Of a DNA stretch of 64,000 nt, positions 42,547 to 64,000 are shown piece after piece. Within the stretch, counting starts at the first letter, position 1. Each line of letters opens with the position of its first letter. Under the pieces are notes generated by a model. The model did not search any database. It was given only the letters and a program-made list of their open reading frames with translations, and was not told the origin of the DNA. Made by a program: the position numbers and the translations under genes. Origin of the DNA: Amoebidium appalachense (taxonomy: Eukaryota; Ichthyosporea); the NCBI GenBank assembly GCA_963693365.1, contig CAVNZM010000008.1:6138001-6202000 (forward strand), written 5' to 3'.

Positions 42547-45500
42547 CGCCGTTACGTGGCTACGCGAAGTACTTTTGAAAAGAAGTGTGCTTGGTTTGTT
42601 TCAGTACCTTTACTGAGTGCCCCCGTTACGTTTTATGGTAACGTGCCATATCTGCCCAAAACGCATTGCCGCGCTCGCTGGAAACAGCGCAACGATCTAG
42701 TCTAGACAATTGGTACCGAGATAGACGAAAAATGTCGCAAGCATGTTGATAGGTGTGAATTTTTATGTCGCGTTTTACCTCTTTCCCTCCGGGTATCTGC
42801 TACACTAGCTGGCAATGTGAACACTTTAGACTTTTTGTTGAATTCTGTTGGTCGTCACATTGAGTATTTATATGATTTTCACACAGTGTTCAGGTATCTC
42901 AGTATGCACTTGTTACTGGATAACTCGTGAAGTTTAACGTGACTGCAGCGTGTGTGTGGTGTGGCCTGGTGTATTCCTACTGCTGTGACTCGGAGAGTGT
43001 GGGGTTCGCTGAGTTTCTCGCTTGAGAAGTGGTTTCTTCAACTTCGCCTGGTGGTCCACTGCATCCTATGGTAACTTCTACACGCTGTCTACGCTTCTAC
43101 GCGACCTATTGGCGGTGGGCTGCTGCAACTTCTTCAGCTACTTCTGCGCTGCGTGAGAGGAGGGGCGGCTACTTGGTCGTCGGGGAGCTTTCCAAGTGAC
43201 TGCCAGTCCTTAGCCTCCAGTCGTATGGCAATGACCGGGTTTGCTTGCATGCATTCTGTAACTGTGTTTTTCTGTGTGTCCTGCCACAACTAGGCCACCT
43301 TATCAGAGAGCTAGATGCAGTTTCTCCGGGTTATCTAGGGGTCGGGCCCGTTGGGATTGTTTTTTAGCTCAGATGTGGTCTGCATTGCTCTTTTAGAGGC
43401 TTAACTTGCTTGCTGTGCCCCGATAGGTTTTGAGGGGGACCTGTTGGGAAGGAGCAGTAATGATGTCTTCTTGCGGAGTGTGGTCTGGTCAACATCGATG
43501 CATACGACTAGTTGGAGCAAACTAGTTTCACGCATACACGTACACTTAAGGTTTTGCCCGCTGGTGTCCTTTGTCACTTGTCGCTTTATTTTTTATTTTT
43601 ATTTCGTAGCTTTGGCTTTTTCAGTTTTATGGGTGCCTGGATGTAGCCTGTGGCTGCACGTTGCCTTCATCAACGGATCAATAAACCCGAGTCAAAAGTT
43701 TTTATTGTCTTCTCAGTATGCCGTGCATACTTGCATATCTTTCCGTCGAATATATCCAGTCAAAAGAAAAAAAGAAAATGTCCAAGCGCATTTAGAGACC
43801 CCCAAACTAGTCAAACTTCGAACCCCAAAAGTTTAAATTACAGTATTTTTCCCCGGTATCCGTTCTCCGTTCTTTATCGGGGCTATAAACACCCACTTAT
43901 TTGCTCTTCAAAATCCGTGTCAGCGTTGGGCAAAAGCGTTTTTATTGTTTACCCTCCTCCCATTAGCCAATCAAATCGCATATATTCGCAGCTACCCCGG
44001 CCTTCTTCCCCTCACCTCCCCCCCTCCACGTCCGGATCTTTCGAACCCTACTCCTATTTGATCTCGTGGAGTAGAAAGGAGCCTACCTGCCCCAAAAAAG
44101 CCAGATGCTTGCGCGGAAGCATCTGCACCTGCAGCTATACTGGGTATATGCCTATATATACACCACTGTAGGAGTTCTAGTAGGATTGAGTGCCAGATAT
44201 TGGTGCTTGCCAAAGATCCAGAGCCAGCCTTTAGATCTAGAGACTAGAGATCTGCTGAGATTCTTCACCTGCTTCCCATGAGAAAACTTCAACGATAATG
44301 TTCAGGTGTATGCAAAGTACGCAAAATAAGCTGGTCACACGCCGGGTACCGGTGTGCATGGCAATATGTTCATCGGTGCATGCTGAACCACAAGTATTTG
44401 TCAAGCGAAGAAGTTCGAATTCAATTTGGAGCCAGCCAATTCATGATGAGTTCTATACTAGTGCCGATGAAGTTGTACGTCTCCAGATAATTCTCAAAGT
44501 CACTATTTACATCCTCGAGTTACTTTTTACCATTGTTTGGAAAAATGCATATGCAGATGCCACAAATCTTCAGCCCTCTCAAACGCCTCAATGTGCACAC
44601 AGCTGCAGATTTCTCTTACCAGATGTAAATGCATGTTTTAGCATAAAGACTCCCAATTTTTTTTATAGGCGGCATGCAACATGTCTTGCGACTTTTCGAG
44701 CGTATGCAAGTAGGTGCTCACTGCCCACGAGGGCCGGGTGGTTTTAGCTGTACATACTTAATTCGAGGGACATCGTGGTCTGTTCCAAATCACATATACC
44801 GATATATATGCGCAATGATGCATCCTGGGGATTGCTGGCTTTTCTTAAGGAGACCAGCTGATGGAAACATATAGATAGAGCTCAGGCTCTCTGTGTCCCT
44901 AGGAAGGGCCCATAATTTTTATTCTCATAAGGTACTGAGCGTACATCTGCACTAATACGTAGGGGAGAGAGTGTTTATCTGGCAGAACTGCCAATAATTT
45001 GTATACGTAGTGCCTGCTGAAAAAGCCGCGGGCAAGTTTATCGCGATTCCATGATAGGTACGGAATGCATATTGTAGACCAATCCAACAAGGCTATCCCC
45101 TCTGGTTGCATGACAATAAAGGATATATATTGTTGTAATTGGGTTAATATTTTATAACAGCCTCATTAGTAGACAGTGTGCTATTGTTCTACCAATCATA
45201 ATGAACAAGGCTCGCGAGGATCTTGGTGCTGCTTGGATCTAATAGAATAGATCCCATAGCCCTGAACCGGCGGCAGCAGGAGCTGAAGAAGCTTCTGACA
45301 GGTACAATGTTTAGGCGATATCATATTATCTACGTTTTTATTATACCTTTTGGATTTTTGCTTGCATAATTTTATTTATGTATAAATACGACTGCTGTAA
45401 GCTAACCCTGCCAGATGCATCTGAGGACTGCTGCCCCAACGCCGGGAGGTCGGTATCGGGTGACCACCAATCAAGTCACGTTTTCTTCTTTAGAACCCCA

Positions 45501-46136
45501 GCAAAAAATGCCGGCTGAAAATAAAATAAGAACAAACCGTTTCTTACCTTATTATTCTTACCAATAAGGCTTTTTGGTTTTCAAATAATATTTAAATGAC
45601 ACAAACTTGTACTTCTTTGTTTGAAAACAAAAACACAACCGCAATATTCTACTTAAGGGCAATCCTGGCAACAATAGAGTTATCTTTAAATTTGAGAGTT
45701 TGTCTTCTGGCTTGAAAAAACTCGCTCAAGAGGAACCAACGTTCACCCTTGAACGACCAATCAGCAAAACGCATGTTTTTGATTCGTTTTATATCACACC
45801 ATGCTCTTGGTACCCTAGACAGGGGATAAAACTCACCACAACCATACAGTGTCAGTGAGTGTGAAAAAAACGTGAAAAACGTGAAGCTGCCATGATTGAG
45901 TAAGGTGTTGGTATTGAATACGTAGTTGTTTTTGTTAACCGATACCTTGTGGCTTCCTGGTGGGCGCCTTTCAGGCTGGAGCCTAAGTTGGTTTCAATAG
46001 TCTTTTAGTATAGGTTCGAGTGAGCTTATTTTCTTTGCTGCTGATTCCCGAAACACAAACACTGCAGTTAATACTGACTGCACAAACACTTTTTAACAGA
46101 CGGACACATAACACTGTCACACGTCGTGAAACACAG

Positions 46137-46167
<31 letters not shown>

Positions 46168-46198
46168 AATATAAATACGCATAGACTTATCAGCGAAC
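42547..46198. other. Long repeat-poor intergenic region, no firm gene
   Basis: Roughly 3.6 kb almost without homopolymers or CA repeats. Short frames (for example 43444-43836 and 43650-44171 plus, 44899-45111 minus) have no recognised similarity. Two possible small exons near 45.25-45.47 kb are listed separately. The last 100 bp carry a short (CA)n at 46137-46167 just before the KLHDC1/2-like ATG. Confidence 0.5.
45253..45468 (+). other. Two possible exons of an unidentified gene or relic
   Basis: A frame reading DPIALNRRQQELKKLLT ends at ACAG|GTACAA (about 45301). A second segment after CCTGCCAG at about 45415 reads DASEDCCPNAGRS up to |GTATCG. The phases agree (G|AT). The joined Arg/Gln/Leu-rich helix followed by a CC motif faintly recalls the start of an ArfGAP zinc finger, but no start, stop or further domain is visible. 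Confidence 0.2.
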
Positions 46199-47095
46199 AT
46201 GCATCCGGTTGAAGGGAGTGGCCCGGAGCTTTCAGCTCTGAAAGCCGGTGTTGTGAGCCATAACGGAAGCACGACCTCTCTCAACCAAATTCCAGCCATG
46301 TGGTCGCGCTGGGAGGAGGAAGCGCCCACTCTGGGCGAGCCCCCTGTGCCTGCCACCGACCACGTGTCCGTGCAGATGGGCCGAAACTTGATTGTAGTTG
46401 CTGGATTTACCAACCCAAATAACGAAGACGGGGGTCTTGTAGATCGAGAGTCGGTCGTCTATTCATACAACCTTGACACGTGTGCATGGAAAAAACATGT
46501 TAACAAGGGGAAAGAAGTCCCGGCCCCACGAGCTGGACCGTCTGCCGGCGCTTTTATGGGGTGCATGTATGTTTTTGGTGGTTGGTGTAGGGGGTTGGCG
46601 TACACGAACGAGCTATGGAAGTATGATGTTAGGGCATGTGCTTGGACGAAGCTGGGTCCGAGCAGTGATGATGTCGAGGGGGTCACGTGGCCGAGCAGAC
46701 GAGACAAGGCGGATGTGGTGGCGCACGAGGGGTCGTTGTATTTGTTCGGAGGATGGGGCCCGAGGCAAGGGGTGAATTCCGCAAATTTCACACGGTCTCC
46801 ACAGCACCAAAATAGTATGTATACCCACCCCTTCACCTGACTCTCTGAATCCTCTGAGTTTCCCTTGTATTACGCTCGTATTCTTTTATCCCTGCCCTCA
46901 TGTTTTTTTTTGGGCTCGTGCGCATGCCTGCTTGTTCTGGTCAACGAATATGTATGTTATTGAGTCAAGTTTGCACACTAGGCATGAGGCAGTGAGTGAC
47001 GACTTGAAGTCGTGCAGGTACACGTACAGAAGGTGACCACCCTGGAAGACCACACACACAACTGTGCGCACACACAACGCACACATGTGCGCGTG

Positions 47096-47186
<91 letters not shown>

Positions 47187-47720
47187 CTGCATGTACATAT
47201 GGCCCTGTTGTGGTTTCATGGCCTCGTGGTAGGAGGGATGGATTGCTTGGTTTGAGCTCCTTTGCATAGTTGGTAACGGAGGAAAAAATTGAGTTATCAG
47301 GCGGACGTTTTTTTTTGAGTGGAAGGAACGTGTGAGCGTCAGTTCCTTTTTTTCTTCTCGCTCTCTCTCCCCCTCTCTCTCCCCCTTTCTCCCTTTTCTT
47401 TTCTTTCCTGCTTTTTTTTTTTTCCTTTTTGTGTGTGTGTGTGGGGGGGGGGGGAGGGGGGGGGGGAGGACGTGTGTGTGTGTGTGTCTGGGGGGAAACG
47501 GAGGGGGTTTGGGGGAGGAGCGAGGGGGGAGGGGGGAGGGGAAGGAGGCGTAGAGCAGAAGTGAAGAGCCGGGAGAAGTGGAGAAGGGTCTTTATTTTTT
47601 TTCTTCGCTCTCACGCTTGCATATGTAACAGTCTGGGGGTCATGCCACCATGCACGGTGCTGCCCACCACGGGGTCTTTTTCAAAGAACCAAATTATGTC
47701 CATGTCCCCCTCCCCCCCCC

Positions 47721-47751
<31 letters not shown>

Positions 47752-48205
47752 ACACTTCCATGCAACCGGGCATGGTTGCTCTGTGTCGTGCATCTGTAAG
47801 CACTTACGCATTTTTCGCTGCACTGCATTAGTTTGCACACACACATTCACCGTTTTGCTCTCCTTGCTTGCATAAGCAACCCTGCTCGTCTTTGATCAAG
47901 ACGGATTGACCCTCCCAAGCTCAGTTGATGCTGCTGTCTGAGTTGGAGAGTCGTATATACGCGGGCTAAGGGGTCGAAACTCAGACGCAATTGATGACTT
48001 GGGCCCTCCCTGAGGATGGGCTCTGCTTATGACGCATACTGTGCGCATGGCTATGTTGCATACTTGAATGTGTGCCTTTGCATGTGTCCTTCGTGTATGC
48101 GTACTTCGTACTGTGTTCCGCATTCAACCCCCCCCCCCCCCCCCCTTCGCCTTTCCCCGCCCTCCTCCCTCCCCCCTCCTGCTCCCCACCCTCTCCCCCT
48201 CCCCC

Positions 48206-48254
<49 letters not shown>

Positions 48255-48433
48255 CACACATACACACCACTTCCCCTTGCTCCCCCACAGGAGTCTTCGT
48301 TTTGATGGTTTCATGTGACTTCCCTTTCTGCGTATTTTTCTTTGTTTGTTTAGCTCTCACCTTTCTCTTGTGTGCATGTGCCTGCCCTCACTCTCCCAAT
48401 ATGCTTATTCTGCCATCCGCGTAACCGCCAACG

Positions 48434-48465
<32 letters not shown>

Positions 48466-48503
48466 TTCCCCCCTCCCCGGCCAAGCACGGACACACACAC
48501 ACA

Positions 48504-48552
<49 letters not shown>

Positions 48553-49347
48553 ACAGACTCTCCCGAGCTTGGCTGGAACAACGAGTTCTGGCGCTTTGAC
48601 ATCCAATCGGACCGCTGGTCGCGTGTGCCCACATCCGATCTCACCCCGCAGGCTCGCGCCGCGCACAAACTCGCGCTAATTGGCGACCACATGTACGTTG
48701 TCGGCGGCAGGGCGAGCGCGGGCAGACGTAGCGATGTGCACAGGTTCGATTTCGCAAACATGCGGTGGAGCGGACCGTTGGGAAAAGGAAAGAGACGGGC
48801 GCCCATGCTGTCTCCCAACGACCCGGAGGATTCGGCCCGAACCGGAAAGAGGGACTGGCCCGTGGGTCGGGTCTGGCATTCAGTGTCGCCGATCGATTCG
48901 CGGAGCCTTCTGGTGTTTGGCGGAATGGGGACGAAGATTGTGGAGGACGGGAAGGAGCAGGCGCTCCCCCTAGATGACGCTTGGATATTCGACACAAATT
49001 TGGAGACATACCGGCACGTCGGGAACGCCCCCCAGCCAAGGCTCTGGCACACGGCGGTGGTCGACGAGACGAACGGAGAGCTGGTGGCGTACGCGGGGAG
49101 GGTGGCGGTGCCACAGGAAAATTTCAAGGATATGCGGAATGATATACTGAAATTTCGCTACGCGGTGCCCACGCTCAGGTCGCTGTGTGTTTCGCGGTTG
49201 GCTAAGGAGTTGGTGAGGGCGGAGGCGGAGTGCGCGGTACCGTCGCACAAACCGAGGAGATATATTGAAGTTTCGGAGATGGATATACCGGTTGAGATAT
49301 TTAGAGATGTTCAGCAGAAGAGGCTGCAAAATGCTGTCGGTTCTTAG
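46199..49347 (+). CDS. KLHDC2: KLHDC1/2-type kelch protein, predicted Cullin-2 E3 substrate receptor (468 aa)
   Basis: KLHDC2 is a six-bladed kelch receptor of CUL2-RING ubiquitin ligases that recognises C-terminal degrons, classically ending Gly-Gly. Exons 46199-46814 and 48557-49347 join in phase 1 (A|AC). Kelch blades are visible as YVFGGW, YLFGGWG, YVVGGR, LLVFGG and VAYAGR, with the family motifs GWNNEFWRFD, ARAAHKLALIG, PVGRVWHS (residues 307-314) and PRLWHT. C-terminal to the propeller are a consensus BC-box, TLRSLCVSRL (411-420), and a Cul2-box, IPVEIFRDV (449-457), in the same order as human KLHDC2. Length is close to the animal protein plus small insertions. The Ser of the family's LSDAW motif reads Asp here (LDDAW, 344-348). 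KLHDC1 versus KLHDC2 cannot be decided by eye. Confidence 0.88.
47415..47550. repeat. (TG)n / G-rich tract in the KLHDC1/2-like intron
   Basis: TG and G-rich sequence after a TC/T-rich stretch at 47340-47430. Sense UG/G sequence lies upstream of the CA/C sequence of the same intron. An earlier CA repeat at 47100-47185 (about 85 bp) also lies in this intron. Confidence 0.75.
47720..48252 (+). mobile_element. SINE-like family A copy with poly-C on both sides
   Basis: The element proper spans about 47757-48128, starting CTTCCATGCAACCGGGCAT after a C run and a short CA run, and ending GTTCCGCATTCAA into C-rich sequence. C runs extend to 48252. It carries the A-box-like CTGAGTTGG and the GGGTCGAAACTC box. 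Its 5' boundary matches the 27.6-kb and 32.6-kb copies. Sense orientation in the KLHDC1/2-like intron. Confidence 0.85.
48436..48556. repeat. Poly-C then (CA)n leading into the KLHDC1/2-like acceptor
   Basis: C run of about 30, short spacer, about 60 bp CA, then CTTACAG at exon 2. This is the same C-run, CA-run, acceptor order as in MLX. Confidence 0.85.
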
Positions 49348-59353
<10,006 letters not shown>

Positions 59354-60519
59354 TCTCTTTTCGCTTATAGGACACTTTCAGTATGATAGAAATGTTCACA
59401 CCCAGGGTACCTGTTCTACACCGGTGCAAAAGCTATTGATTTAAACAGAGACATGCAAGACGAAGTACCTATGTATTCAGGCGTTATTTTTGAACTTTAA
59501 CATACCATTTCTATTGCTGAAGTGCCTTTAAAGATTATAAATTCGTAGCTGTTTTTACGTGCTACGAAGTGCTATTTTCCAGTAGGAGTTGTCCCGTGTG
59601 TGTTGCTTTTGTTACGTGACAAACCTCAGGCACATCGCTACTGTATGTGCAAATGGTATTGAGAGCATGCAAACCTTACTTCTTTCAAGGATTAATAACA
59701 AAAGTCTAGAAAGTCAAGTAAATGCACAATGAATGCTGTCATGAAACACAAAAAAATCTACAATTGTAAAAGGTATGGGTGCCGGACTCGTTGCAACTAC
59801 AATACATTTTGTACATTGCCAAAGGGCAACTTGCTCAACTTGGCAACTTGGCAAGTTCCAGCCCTGGTTCAAAAAAAAAGATCTGCTTGCAACCAATAGC
59901 ATGCGGCTCAGTCGCAGGGTGTGAGGTGATGAAACATTGAATGACGAAAAAAAATAAAACCATTGTCCCCCGGAGGCCCGGAAAGGGTGAAGCGAATGCT
60001 TTTTTTATCGAAAGCTACAGCTTTTCTCATTTTTCGAAATACTTATCAGGAGAACGCATGCTTTTTTCTAATATTGCACCGGCCTTTCAAGCACTCGATT
60101 CTTTTCGCCCTTGGGATGTTTCTTCCCCTGTCGGGGTTACAAATTGTTCTTGTTAAAAGTTGGAATGTCATCCAACATTGCAGCTGATATTAAATTGGAC
60201 AGAGTCTAATTTTTCTTTTAAAAAAAATTAGATGGTTGCAATCGATTCGAAATAAACTTTTTACTTTTTTTATCTTTTCTTGCTTTTCGCCGGCAGCAAC
60301 CACGTAACTGGAGCCTGGCCTGCATGCCTCGCTCACGCCTGTACGCACGCACTGTGTCCGTGGCACCCCAGTGTCCCACACACACGCACACGCGCACACG
60401 CGCACGAGCACATGCGCACACTCGCACGCGCACGTGCGCATACGCATGCACACCCACACCCACACTCACACTCACACCGGATGTGGGTGGGGCACCCACC
60501 TCCGGAGCTAGCGAGGGCC

Positions 60520-60522
60520 CCT

Positions 60523-60554
<32 letters not shown>

Positions 60555-61020
60555 GGGGGGGGGGGGGGGGGGAGGGGGAGGGGAGGGGGGGGGGAGGGGG
60601 AGGGAGGGGGGGGGGGGGGGGGGGACTCACGGGGGAGAGGAGCCCGGAGGGGGGGGGGGGGGGCGGAGGGGGGAAGGGAGCCGGGGGGGGGGGGGGGGGG
60701 GATCCAGACACGCGCACACACGCACACACACACACGCACACATACACGCACGCACACACATACAGTGTCACGCACGCACGCATACACGGGTGCACAGTTA
60801 CACTACACACATGCGCACGCATACATGCACATGTACACACAAACAAACACAAACCCAGGCACACACCAGACACACACACACACGCATACACACCGGATAC
60901 GGGTGGGGCACTCAACCTCCAGCTAGCAGGGAGGGGGGTGAGGGGGAGGGGGCGCGGGGCCCGTGAATGAGAGGGGGAGGGGGGGGGGGGGGGGGGGGGG
61001 GAGAAGGGATTGTAGTATGA
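60520..61020. repeat. Poly-G, interrupted (CA)n and duplicated word
   Basis: G runs between 60523 and 60700, interrupted CA/CG at 60705-60890, G-rich at 60935-61000. Two copies of ACACCGGAT-GGGTGGGGCAC flank the G/CA block. Confidence 0.75.
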
Positions 61021-61779
61021 TCGGGAAGTTTTTAGACTGCGGCAAAGTTTTGCACTGACAATCAGTAGTACCATGAGTCATGTTTTTTTGCCACCTCACT
61101 GACCATCCCCCCATTGCTTCCCCTCCCCCCCCCCCCCCTGCCGCCGCCGCCGCTCCGCATCACTCATGACTGGATGTAGGGGGAAATAGGGAAGCCTATA
61201 TTTTTAAAAAACGAGGCTCAGAGGTGTAGGTTTGGTTGGAAGGACAGGGGGGAAAGGCGGTGGGGAGCCTCAGGGGAAGGGGGGGGGGGGGGGGGGGGGG
61301 AGGGGGGGGGGGGGGGGGGGGGGGGGGTAAACGCAAACTGGTACATATTTTTTGCTTTCCCTTTATGTAGTTTGTGCCGCTTCTAGTACTAGATCTGTGT
61401 ACATGGACAAGTCTACACAAGCCTACTTTTAAATCATTGCCAAGTTGTTTTGTTTGTACATACAGTAGATGCATTGCCTTTTGGGGTATATATATATATG
61501 GGGGGGGGGGGGGGGGGGGGGGGGGGTGTTCTTGATGCAAACGTGGGATAGGAGTGATGCCAGTAGTTGAGTCCCTGAAAATGAATGAAAAAAAAAGAAG
61601 TCCTTGCCTGTACTTGTAGTTGGAAACGGGTAGTGGTCGTGTGGGAAGTAGCAACTTGATTCCAGGGGGGGGGGGGGGGGGGCTTGGGGAGGGTTACGCT
61701 GTTGGCTATTAAAAAACTTGATCCAAATATCATGATGGTATATTGAAGGGTTGGAGGGGGGAGCGGTTTTGTATTCTGT

Positions 61780-62105
<326 letters not shown>

Positions 62106-62522
62106 TTCTGGGGGGCGGGGAGGGAGGGGGGAAGGAGGGGGGGGGGGGGGGGGGGGGGGGAGGGGCTGGTTGGTAACTATGCACCGTTAACTATAAGAGT
62201 CAGTACATTCGTTTCGATGCAAGCAAGTAAATCACAAAATGCCGAGTAACGAACAAGTAAACGTAAAAAGTTGTGCAGACAGAACTTCGAATTCACTGGG
62301 ATGAGAGAACCCACTCACTGGGGGGTGCTGGTAGTATCAATACTTTTCTTGTCCGGTGGGTTATTTATTATAGAATTTATTTGGCCTTAAGTTATTTACT
62401 GATGTTTATCATTATTGGGGGGGAGGGGGAGGGGGGGCTCAAAGACTCGGGATTAGAGAGAGGTGGGGGGAGAGGGGGGGGGGGGCCGGAGAGTACAGGT
62501 GGGGTCTGGGAGGGGGGAGGAG

Positions 62523-62596
62523 ATTAGGATGCACTATTGAAACCAAAAGAGTATTAAATTACGCATTCACGACGGACAACACAAAACGCGCGAGGG
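62523..62596 (-). mobile_element. SINE-like family A2, 3' fragment
   Basis: Minus-strand GTGTTGTCCGTCGTGAATGCG matches GTGTTGTCCGTTGTTTATG of the A2 copies, and the fragment is preceded on the plus strand by G-rich sequence (its poly-C tail). It is the only recognised copy outside a called gene. Confidence 0.5.
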
Positions 62597-63127
62597 AGAC
62601 GGATAGAGAAAGACAAATTGAAGAGAGAAATTCCAGGAGGGAGGGAGTCTCAGAGGGGGTGTGTTTTTTCTTGTTGTGCTTTGACCCTCACAAGGAAAGA
62701 GAAGGGGAGCGATGGAGGGGGGGGAGAGGGGAGGAGGGGGAGGGAGAGAGAGCCCCCCCCCCCCCCCCCCCCCCCCCCTCACTCCCCCCTCCCCACACAC
62801 ACTCACACATTTATGCCCTCTTGTCACACGTTGGCCGAGTTTCCGTGCCTTCAGCGCTGTCTTGTGCACTTCCAAGTTTTCTGTTTGTGCTCCAGTTCTT
62901 TGTGTCCTTCTGTCTGTCTGTGTACGAGTAACTAATTTGTCTTGTATGTCCATGCATTGCCTGGGAGTGTTATCTTTCCTCGTATTTGAAGGCACTATAG
63001 CTAGCTTTCCCAGTATGTATATACCCACCTTCCATGATGATCGAGCCCAGACATTCCTAAGATTACACGTGAGCATCTGATTGGATAACGCTCAGCCGAA
63101 TCAAGATGACGACATTCCACAACACGG

Positions 63128-63134
63128 TATATAA
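63128..63134 (+). promoter_or_regulatory. Possible TATA box
   Basis: TATATAA about 150 bp upstream of an ATG in good context (63285), with an inverted CCAAT word (GATTGG) about 50 bp further upstream. No other gene claims this region. Confidence 0.35.
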
Positions 63135-63284
63135 CCAAACCCTTCGGGTCACTTTGATCATCAATACACAAACTGAACCGTTCCGCGTAAAGCCTACACA
63201 AGTGACTCACACCTCGAAAGCCAATCCACCGAAAACAAAACCCCTTCGAATTCGCTTCCGTATACTTTTTTTCTTTCCACAAAA

Positions 63285-63389
63285 ATGGCCGCCGCCCTCG
63301 TCCTCCAGTCCACCGCCGCTCTTGCGTCTGCTCTGACCTCCTTCGGTTACCCGATGACATGTGGCCTGTGTGCCGGACTGCAAGGCAAC
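63285..63389 (+). CDS. Possible first coding exon of an unidentified gene
   Basis: ATG in strong context (aaaATGGCC) opens 35 codons, MAAALVLQSTAALASAL then TSFGYPMTCGLCAGLQGN, ending in phase 0 at a donor-like GTATGA. The Ala/Leu-rich N-terminus could be a signal or targeting peptide, and CGLC is a close Cys pair. The frame closes immediately after the putative donor, so it needs an intron; no second exon is identified before the window ends. Confidence 0.3.
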
Positions 63390-63463
63390 GTATGACGTCA
63401 CCAACAGTCTCCCGGCCCTGCGCGCTTGCGTCAAAAGCTGCGCTCAAACAGCCCTTTCCTTCA

Positions 63464-63768
63464 AAGACACAGACGGCATTCCAATTGCAGTTGGCCGGAG
63501 AGCTGCCGTTGTCGCAGCGGGCGCCGCACCCGTAACGGTGCCCAGCGCCCAGGACGGGGTGCCCTTGGCGGGAGGTGCATTCCGAAAGCCCGTATGCTTA
63601 CCGAACATGTACACAGCCAGAGGCGAGGCAGAGCCCGGGGCTGTGGGGTCTGTGGGTACGGCAAAGCACCGCCTACAGGCCAGGTTCGCACTCAAGTCTG
63701 GGCGGGGGATGGGTGGTGCTTAGACGCCCCAAGACACAGACGACATTCCAACTGCAGTTGGCCAGAGA
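63464..63768 (+). repeat. Direct repeat pair (about 37 bp) 267 bp apart
   Basis: AAGACACAGACGGCATTCCA.. at 63464-63501 and AAGACACAGACGACATTCCA.. at 63731-63768 match with about four differences. It could be a local duplication or the edges of a nested insertion. Confidence 0.65.
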
Positions 63769-63778
63769 CACACACCAG

Positions 63779-63982
63779 TTTAAACGGTCATGTATCGCCA
63801 AATGTAGTTTGATAGACCACATAATACCGCAACACACACACGTCACATTCACAACAGACACCCAGAAAGATAGCCTACCTGTAAATTACAACATCCTTGA
63901 TTTTATACTAAACACGCGTAACTACGACCTGTTAATTAGATGTATTGATTGGCTTGAGAAACACATCACTACAAAATTCTAG
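63779..63982 (+). pseudogene. 3' end of a LINE-type retrotransposon ORF, related to the 18.6-kb element
   Basis: The frame FKRSCIAKCSLIDHI ... YNILDFILNTRNYDLLIRC.DWLEKH stop parallels the C-terminus of the minus-strand element at 18612-19220 (FTRGCISINKCDLLANVI ... IIDHLINAAQYDIVIRC.NFL stop). The Cys spacing and the terminal YD-(L/I)-(L/V)-IRC motif are shared. No reverse transcriptase precedes it in the window, so it is a 5'-truncated copy. Confidence 0.55.
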
Positions 63983-64000
63983 CGCACGCACACACACGCA

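Noticed and set aside
63361-63720. 120-codon frame MACVPDCKATYDV...
   Set aside because: It overlaps the better-supported exon in another frame and spans one copy of a direct repeat. Composition looks like GC-rich chance reading.

Overview
The window is eukaryotic nuclear DNA from an organism with intron-rich protein genes. Five genes can be read from spliced exons whose phases agree. The gene set (an MLX-type bHLH-zipper factor, a KLHDC1/2-type kelch E3 receptor, TTLL12 and RBM28/Nop4) fits an opisthokont, probably a unicellular holozoan such as an ichthyosporean; this is inference from protein similarity only. I see no bacterial operons, CRISPR arrays, rRNA genes or tRNA genes.

Layout: the 5' end of a TTLL12 gene (minus) runs off the left edge. 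Head-to-head with it, an MLX orthologue (plus, about 4.8-17.3 kb) has 13-14 small exons. A decayed non-LTR retrotransposon (18.6-20 kb, minus) follows. RBM28/NOP4 (minus, 21.6-40.5 kb) has 20 exons and 888 codons, with every splice phase consistent. At 41.8-42.5 kb (minus) is a possible two-exon small secreted protein. A two-exon KLHDC1/2-like gene (plus, 46.2-49.3 kb) converges on a nine-exon gene for a predicted tail-anchored membrane protein of unknown family (minus, 51.9-59.4 kb). The right end has a repeat-rich gap, a possible promoter plus first exon near 63.1-63.4 kb, and a second retrotransposon 3' end.

Most of the sequence volume is simple repeat inside introns: poly-C/poly-G runs, (CA)n/(TG)n and (GA)n/(TC)n. 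Most spacers between genes have much less of it. Many introns end in (CA)n running directly into the CAG acceptor. Embedded in the introns are SINE-like repeats (families A, A2 and B) whose 3' ends run into poly-C. All 15 intronic insertions I could recognise lie in the same orientation as the host gene. That orientation bias, the poly-C tails and the CA-type 3' splice sites are the best candidate here for undescribed biology, possibly introner-like or splice-compatible retroelements.

Exon boundaries come from reading splice signals and phase by eye, without transcripts. Homopolymer lengths may be affected by sequencing or assembly error.
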